Part shown: positions 6,278 through 10,456 of the stretch, piece by piece
Layout of the letters: every line of letters starts with the position of its first letter
Position numbering within the stretch: the stretch's first letter is position 1
From: an uncultured Phycisphaerales bacterium
GTDB taxonomy: Bacteria > Planctomycetota > Phycisphaerae > Phycisphaerales > SM1A02
DNA: 10,456 nt
Direction of reading: 5' to 3'
NCBI GenBank assembly: GCA_946886375.1
Contig: CAMPIL010000098.1
Coordinates: forward strand, 1 to 10,456
Notes under the pieces: generated by a model
Told to the model about the DNA's origin: nothing
The model's input: only the letters and a program-made list of their open reading frames with translations
Databases searched by the model: none
Position numbers and translations under genes: made by a program

Positions 6278-6324
6278 TGGCGGCACGTGCGCAAAGGAAT
6301 TGAACCAATCGTCAATCCTGAATC
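6258..6324. repeat. Inverted repeat placing the coaE start in a loop
   Basis: The arm 6258-6277 (GATTCACGATTTACGATTGG) pairs with 6305-6324, 18 of 20 positions, leaving a 27-nt loop that contains the GTG start at 6287-6289 and an AAAGGA at 6293-6298. Each arm is itself made of heptamer repeats in opposite orientation. In mRNA this would be a strong hairpin around the translation start. Confidence 0.65.
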
Positions 6325-6940
6325 CAAAACCTCAAATCGCGTTCCCCTCATCGGCATCGCAGGCGGAATCGGAGCGGGGAAGAGTTCCGTGGCGCGGATT
6401 CTCGGCGAACTGGGATGCGTCGTCTCTGAATCGGACGCCGCGGCACGGGCTGCGCTTCTTGAGCCACACATTCGCGATGAATTGGTGCGATGGTGGGGGT
6501 CAGGGATAGTCAACCCCCAAGGCGCGATCGACCGCTCCGCCGTCGCTTCGATCGTCTTTTCCAACCCCGGGGAGCGGAGACGGCTGGAACGGCTGACACA
6601 TCCGTGGATCGAAGCGCGGCGGAAGGAACTGTTTGCACGCGCGCCCGCCGACGCACCCGCGCTGGTGATCGACGCTCCGCTGCTGTTCGAGGCGGGTCTG
6701 GACTCGGAATGCGATGCGGTGATCTTCGTGGATTCCAGCCGTTCAAACCGGCTGCAGCGAGTAGCCGCGGACCGGCACTGGAACGATGCAGAGCTGGCCA
6801 AACGTGAACAATCGCAGTTGGCACTTGACGAGAAGCGTTCCCGTGCCGATTATATTGTCACGAACGACGGGGACTGGAGCGAACTGAAGGCACAGGTTCG
6901 CGGCGTCCTGCAGCAAATCGTTGCCACCAGCCGGTTATGA
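6287..6940 (+). CDS. coaE: Dephospho-CoA kinase
   Basis: Last enzyme of coenzyme A synthesis: ATP-dependent phosphorylation of the 3'-hydroxyl of dephospho-CoA ribose, in the cytoplasm. The P-loop GGIGAGKSS is at 26-34, D50 sits in the conserved position after the second strand, and PLLFEAGLD, the lid segment with SRSNRLQRVAADR, and a closing YIVTNDGD are family signatures. Length 217 is near the usual 200. The conserved domain starts at about residue 20; residues 5-18 are encoded by heptamer repeat and match no family sequence. GTG 6287 is the only ATG, GTG or TTG in frame upstream of the P-loop after the stop at 6254, so it is taken as the start despite a poor Shine-Dalgarno. A rare ATT/ATC start downstream of AAAGGA (6293-6298) is a remote alternative. 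Probably cotranscribed with cysS. Confidence 0.93.
   Translation: MRKGIEPIVNPESKTSNRVPLIGIAGGIGAGKSSVARILGELGCVVSESDAAARAALLEPHIRDELVRWWGSGIVNPQGAIDRSAVASIVFSNPGERRRLERLTHPWIEARRKELFARAPADAPALVIDAPLLFEAGLDSECDAVIFVDSSRSNRLQRVAADRHWNDAELAKREQSQLALDEKRSRADYIVTNDGDWSELKAQVRGVLQQIVATSRL
6305..6340 (-). repeat. Heptamer repeat cluster inside the coaE 5' coding end
   Basis: On the plus strand words of the type CAATCGT, CAATCCT, GAATCCA, AAACCTC and AAATCGC follow with a period near 7. This is the opposite orientation to the cluster at 6246-6277. It encodes residues 7-18 of the predicted CoaE, outside the conserved domain. Confidence 0.55.
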
Positions 6941-6967
6941 CCAGCGGCATTCCGGGACCCGATACGC

Positions 6968-7033
6968 CACTTGCTGCACTCGCCGGGCAAGTGTCGTGAA
7001 TGTCAAGCCCTGATGTCGATCCGCAGGATCGAC
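6968..7033 (+). promoter_or_regulatory. Two hairpins between coaE and rho
   Basis: CACTTGC (6968-6974) pairs with GCAAGTG (6987-6993) around a 12-nt loop, and GTCGATC (7015-7021) pairs with GATCGAC (7027-7033) around five bases. Neither is followed by a T-run. They may end the cysS-coaE transcript or form part of the rho leader. Confidence 0.4.
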
Positions 7034-7066
7034 CAGATGCAGGCCCAGCGGGCCACGCGGCGAAAT

Positions 7067-7120
7067 CCACTACAGACAACGATCCATTCACTCTCGCATA
7101 GATGCATCCCAACCAGCCCC
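7067..7120 (+). promoter_or_regulatory. C-rich, G-poor tract in the rho leader, rut-like
   Basis: Over these 54 nt I count 23 C and 6 G in an otherwise G-rich genome, without obvious stable hairpins. Such unstructured C-over-G tracts are what Rho binds. Autogenous Rho-dependent attenuation of rho is known in E. coli, so the position suggests the same here; this is inference from composition alone. Confidence 0.4.
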
Positions 7121-7190
7121 GCGCGAACTGCACCTGCAGCACGCTGCGCCGCTGAACACGCCATTTTTACCGCAAGGAGTTACTGCAAGC

Positions 7191-8639
<1,449 letters not shown>

Positions 8640-8663
8640 CGCACCGGTCGGGTGCGCTATTTT
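8640..8663 (+). terminator. Intrinsic terminator after rho
   Basis: CGCACC (8640-8645), five loop bases, GGTGCG (8651-8656), then CTATTTT. It begins with the base after the rho stop codon. The stem is perfect but short and the T-run is interrupted, so efficiency may be moderate. Confidence 0.6.
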
Positions 8664-8714
8664 CGCGATCGGTTCGGCATCGGCCGGTTTGGTGTTCGCC
8701 GCGCGGTGCTGAAA

Positions 8715-8736
8715 TGGCGGTTCATGCCAACCGCCA
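8715..8736. repeat. Perfect 8-bp inverted repeat upstream of the pseudopilin gene
   Basis: TGGCGGTT (8715-8722) and AACCGCCA (8729-8736) flank six bases. It lies 39 bp before the pseudopilin start and has no T-run after it. It could be an operator or a leader hairpin, or a second barrier to read-through from rho. Confidence 0.5.
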
Positions 8737-8775
8737 GCCGGCATTTGGCGTATTCTGTGGTGAAGGAGCACTGCC

Positions 8776-9690
8776 ATGGGGTTCATGCATCAAGCGCGGC
8801 GCGGCTGGTCGGGTGGTTTCACCATTCCCGAGGTCCTGACTGTGGTTGGGATCATCGCAGTGTTGCTCGCTGTGCTTGTGCCCGCCCTCAGCGGCGCCAA
8901 ACGCAGCGCCGACATGGCCAGTTCAATGAACAACCTGCGGCAGGTGGTCACGCTGATGCAGCAATACTCGGCCCAGCATCGCGAGTACATCGTGCCCAGC
9001 CAGTTCGACTACACCGCAGCCGCCGCGTTGTATCCGGTGCAAGTGCGATCGGATGTTGCGCTTGGAGCCCAGCGATACAAGGGAACGTGGGCGGATATTC
9101 TCTGGACCTTCGGCGGATTCGGCACAAGCGCCAAGTTGATCGATCCCACCGATTCAACCAATGAAGACAAGTACCTTTTCGATTCGCCTGACAAGGCGGT
9201 GTATGAACACGATCCGGATTACCAAGGCAATCCATTCCGCTCCGCCGCGCCCAACACCACCGATTTTCTTCTGCCCAACGGAACGCTGGGCAACGGGCCC
9301 AAGCCGTTCGGCACGGGAGCCCTCGAAGGCGGCCTGCCTGGCTTCTTCGCCGCCAACAACTTCTTCAACACTGATCCTGCATCGCCGGCCGTCTCGCCGA
9401 CGAACCCCGCAATGTGGTATGTCACCGGCCAGATCAAGCAGCCGAATCGATCGATGTATCTGGTGGATTCGTTTGCCGGCGAAACCATCGATCCCGTCGA
9501 TGCGCCGTACTTCAACGACAACCCGATACCACCTGCGACCCACCCATCGCTTGAGGTGGACTTGCGCTACAGCGGTGCGTGCTTGATGTTGTTTCTGGAT
9601 GGGCACTCCGCCGCGCAGGGCGGGTGGTCCGATCTGGACAACCTCGAGAAGGGCACCAAGATCAAGATCAGGGAACTTGACAAGAATTGA
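8776..9690 (+). CDS. Prepilin-type pseudopilin with H-X9-DG-like tail
   Basis: A 304-residue exported protein with a class III signal: a short basic leader (1-14), a cleavage site G14|F15, Glu at mature position 5 (E19 in FTIPE), and a hydrophobic helix to about 38. After cleavage and methylation by a prepilin peptidase it would join a type II secretion or type IV pilus-like filament. The C-terminus, RYSGACLMLFLDGHS, matches the H-X9-DG tail common in planctomycete pseudopilins except that the first histidine is tyrosine. The middle is rich in Pro, Asn, Asp and aromatic residues and shows no other domain I recognise. GAAGGAG at 8762-8768, 7 nt before the ATG, supports the start. The gene stands alone, without other secretion genes nearby, as many members do in these bacteria. 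Function is unknown beyond export. Confidence 0.87.
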   Translation: MGFMHQARRGWSGGFTIPEVLTVVGIIAVLLAVLVPALSGAKRSADMASSMNNLRQVVTLMQQYSAQHREYIVPSQFDYTAAAALYPVQVRSDVALGAQRYKGTWADILWTFGGFGTSAKLIDPTDSTNEDKYLFDSPDKAVYEHDPDYQGNPFRSAAPNTTDFLLPNGTLGNGPKPFGTGALEGGLPGFFAANNFFNTDPASPAVSPTNPAMWYVTGQIKQPNRSMYLVDSFAGETIDPVDAPYFNDNPIPPATHPSLEVDLRYSGACLMLFLDGHSAAQGGWSDLDNLEKGTKIKIRELDKN

Positions 9691-9691
9691 G

Positions 9692-9721
9692 GCCCGCCAA
9701 GGGCTTGCATGCGGGCGTCTT
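9692..9721 (+). terminator. Possible weak terminator after the pseudopilin gene
   Basis: GCCCGC (9692-9697) pairs with GCGGGC (9711-9716), 13 nt between, followed by GTCTTT. It starts one base after the stop codon. A second perfect hairpin, CGGCTG and CAGCCG around ATTCA, lies at 9737-9753. The T-run is poor. Confidence 0.4.
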
Positions 9722-9797
9722 TCGGTCGCGTCCGGGCGGCTGATTCACAGCCGGTCTGGGCTTATTTTGGCCGGGCCAACAATCTGCCGGCACCCCC

Positions 9798-9825
9798 TTG
9801 TCAGGGTTGGCGAACCGGATACACT
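9798..9825 (+). promoter_or_regulatory. Sigma70-like promoter upstream of the terminator
   Basis: TTGTCA (9798-9803) is one base from the -35 consensus and TACACT (9820-9825) two from the -10, with a 16-bp spacer. Transcription would begin near 9832, directly before the terminator stem. It may be the promoter for tRNA-Thr and tuf with an attenuator, or produce a very short RNA, or be coincidence. Confidence 0.35.
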
Positions 9826-9835
9826 GTTTCGTCGC

Positions 9836-9861
9836 CCGTCCCGTTCGTGGGACGGTTTTTT
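9836..9861 (+). terminator. Strong intrinsic terminator
   Basis: CCGTCCC (9836-9842), six loop bases, GGGACGG (9849-9855), then six T. The stem is perfect and GC-rich. It lies 145 bp after the pseudopilin stop and 103 bp before tRNA-Thr, isolating the tRNA-tuf unit from upstream transcription. Confidence 0.85.
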
Positions 9862-9886
9862 GTCTGTGGTGGAACGGCCCGGTCCG

Positions 9887-9907
9887 GTCCTGTGCGATTG
9901 ACAGGAC
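9887..9907 (+). repeat. 7-bp hairpin before tRNA-Thr, overlapping a TTGACA
   Basis: GTCCTGT (9887-9893) and ACAGGAC (9901-9907) flank seven bases. A consensus TTGACA at 9898-9903 overlaps it, but no acceptable -10 lies 16-18 bp downstream, so I do not call a promoter here. Confidence 0.35.
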
Positions 9908-9964
9908 AGCAAGACTTGGAAGTGGATGCCGCCATCCCGCCACAGCGGGTCGCCGTGGCGAATT

Positions 9965-10036
9965 GCCACCGTAGCTCAGTGGTAGAGCACGCCCTTGGTA
10001 AGGGCGAGGTCACGGGTTCAAGTCCCGTTGGTGGCT
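9965..10036 (+). tRNA. tRNA-Thr, anticodon GGT
   Basis: A 72-nt cloverleaf. The acceptor GCCACCG (9965-9971) pairs with TGGTGGC (10029-10035), one G-T pair. The D stem GCTC/GAGC encloses AGTGGTA, the anticodon stem CGCCC/GGGCG holds the loop TTGGTAA with GGT at 9997-9999, and the T stem ACGGG/CCCGT closes TTCAAGT. It reads ACC and ACU. The discriminator is T10036, followed by TCCA, so CCA is not encoded in register and must be added. tRNA-Thr directly upstream of tuf is a conserved bacterial arrangement and suggests cotranscription. Confidence 0.95.
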
Positions 10037-10038
10037 TC

Positions 10039-10140
10039 CAGTGCAGTCGGCAGTTTCTGCCGGCGCACGCAGCGCACTGCGGACCGTCCGCGACGCTGAC
10101 AGGTTGGAACTTGATTTTCCTTTTCTCTTTTTGTTTCGTT
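10039..10140 (+). promoter_or_regulatory. Structured leader between tRNA-Thr and tuf
   Basis: CGGCAG-TTT-CTGCCG (10048-10062) is a tight hairpin, enclosed by a possible longer pairing of CAGTGC (10039-10044) with GCACTG (10074-10079). A pyrimidine-rich, T-heavy tract follows at about 10111-10138. The structure may help tRNA 3' processing or regulate tuf; the T-rich tract is too far from the hairpin for a terminator. Confidence 0.4.
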
Positions 10141-10161
10141 TGAGTTGTTGGAGACACTGCA

Positions 10162-10456
10162 ATGGCCAAGGCTGTCTTTGAACGTACCAAGCCCCACGTG
10201 AACGTCGGAACGATCGGTCACGTCGACCACGGCAAGACTACTCTTACCGCCGCCATCACTGCGGTGCAGGCGGCCAAGGGTCTGGCCACTTACAAGGCCT
10301 ATGACGAAGTCGCCAAGGCCTCGGAGTCCGATGGTCGCCGCGACCCCACCAAGATTCTCACCATCTCCACTGCACACGTGGAGTACGAATCAGCGACCCG
10401 GCACTACGCCCACGTCGACTGCCCCGGCCACGCCGACTATGTGAAGAACATGATCA
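10162..10456 (+). CDS. tuf: Elongation factor Tu, N-terminal part (runs off the window)
   Basis: The first 98 residues of EF-Tu, the GTPase that brings aminoacyl-tRNA to the ribosome. Visible are [19 protein letters not shown] (9-27) with the P-loop at 19-26, TAHVEYES, and [15 protein letters not shown] with the G3 motif DCPG at 86-89. The switch I stretch differs from the standard: where most bacteria have RGITI, this one has DPTKILTIS (61-69), keeping the magnesium-binding Thr (T67) but not the Arg-Gly. I recall similar replacements in planctomycete EF-Tu. GGAGA at 10150-10154 lies 7 nt before the ATG. The rest of the gene is beyond the window. Confidence 0.97.
   Translation, partial: MAKAVFERTKPHVNVGTIGHVDHGKTTLTAAITAVQAAKGLATYKAYDEVAKASESDGRRDPTKILTISTAHVEYESATRHYAHVDCPGHADYVKNMI

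Noticed and set aside
9898..9926. Second promoter with perfect TTGACA upstream of tRNA-Thr
   Set aside because: No hexamer resembling TATAAT lies 16-18 bp downstream; the TTGACA overlaps a hairpin instead.

Overview
The window is GC-rich bacterial chromosome, most likely from a planctomycete (I would guess class Phycisphaerae). The taxonomic evidence is the start of tuf, whose switch I region lacks the usual RGITI and reads DPTKILTIS (a substitution I remember from planctomycete EF-Tu), a stand-alone prepilin-type protein ending in the DGH tail seen in many planctomycete pseudopilins, and a Rho factor with a long charged N-terminal extension. The assignment rests on recalled family features, not on a search.

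Layout. (1) Bases 176-2307 hold two translationally coupled surface-polysaccharide genes: a family 2 glycosyltransferase fused to a WcaF-like left-handed beta-helix acetyltransferase, then a stand-alone paralogue of that acetyltransferase domain. (2) A lone ArsR-type regulator lies convergently on the minus strand (2458-2754). (3) Bases 2781-3636 contain no credible gene but are full of degenerate repeats. They include a 75-nt direct repeat, a unit of about 155 bp repeated in tandem, and a 24-30 bp dyad that recurs inside the array and in a variant form immediately upstream of the ArsR start codon. (4) A minus-strand GalE/WbpP-like NAD-dependent sugar epimerase (3637-4605) is divergent from cysS (4703-6238). 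(5) cysS is followed by coaE (6287-6940), then rho (7191-8639) behind a 250-nt leader with hairpins and a C-rich, G-poor tract. (6) A solitary type II-secretion-like pseudopilin gene (8776-9690) follows. (7) A clear intrinsic terminator, tRNA-Thr(GGT) and the start of tuf close the window; tRNA-Thr beside tuf is a conserved bacterial arrangement.

The glycosyltransferase, acetyltransferases and epimerase plausibly contribute to one exopolysaccharide or LPS-like pathway: sugar nucleotide epimerisation, sugar transfer, O-acetylation. cysS, coaE, rho, tRNA-Thr and tuf are core housekeeping genes. A second motif runs through the intergenic spaces: degenerate heptamers of the type TTnACGA occur at 98-118, 4661-4687 and on both sides of the coaE start codon, where two arrays in opposite orientation form an inverted repeat that puts the GTG start in a hairpin loop. 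The repeat array beside the ArsR gene, with its covarying dyad, is the least explained part of the window. I do not see a clearly new multi-gene system.
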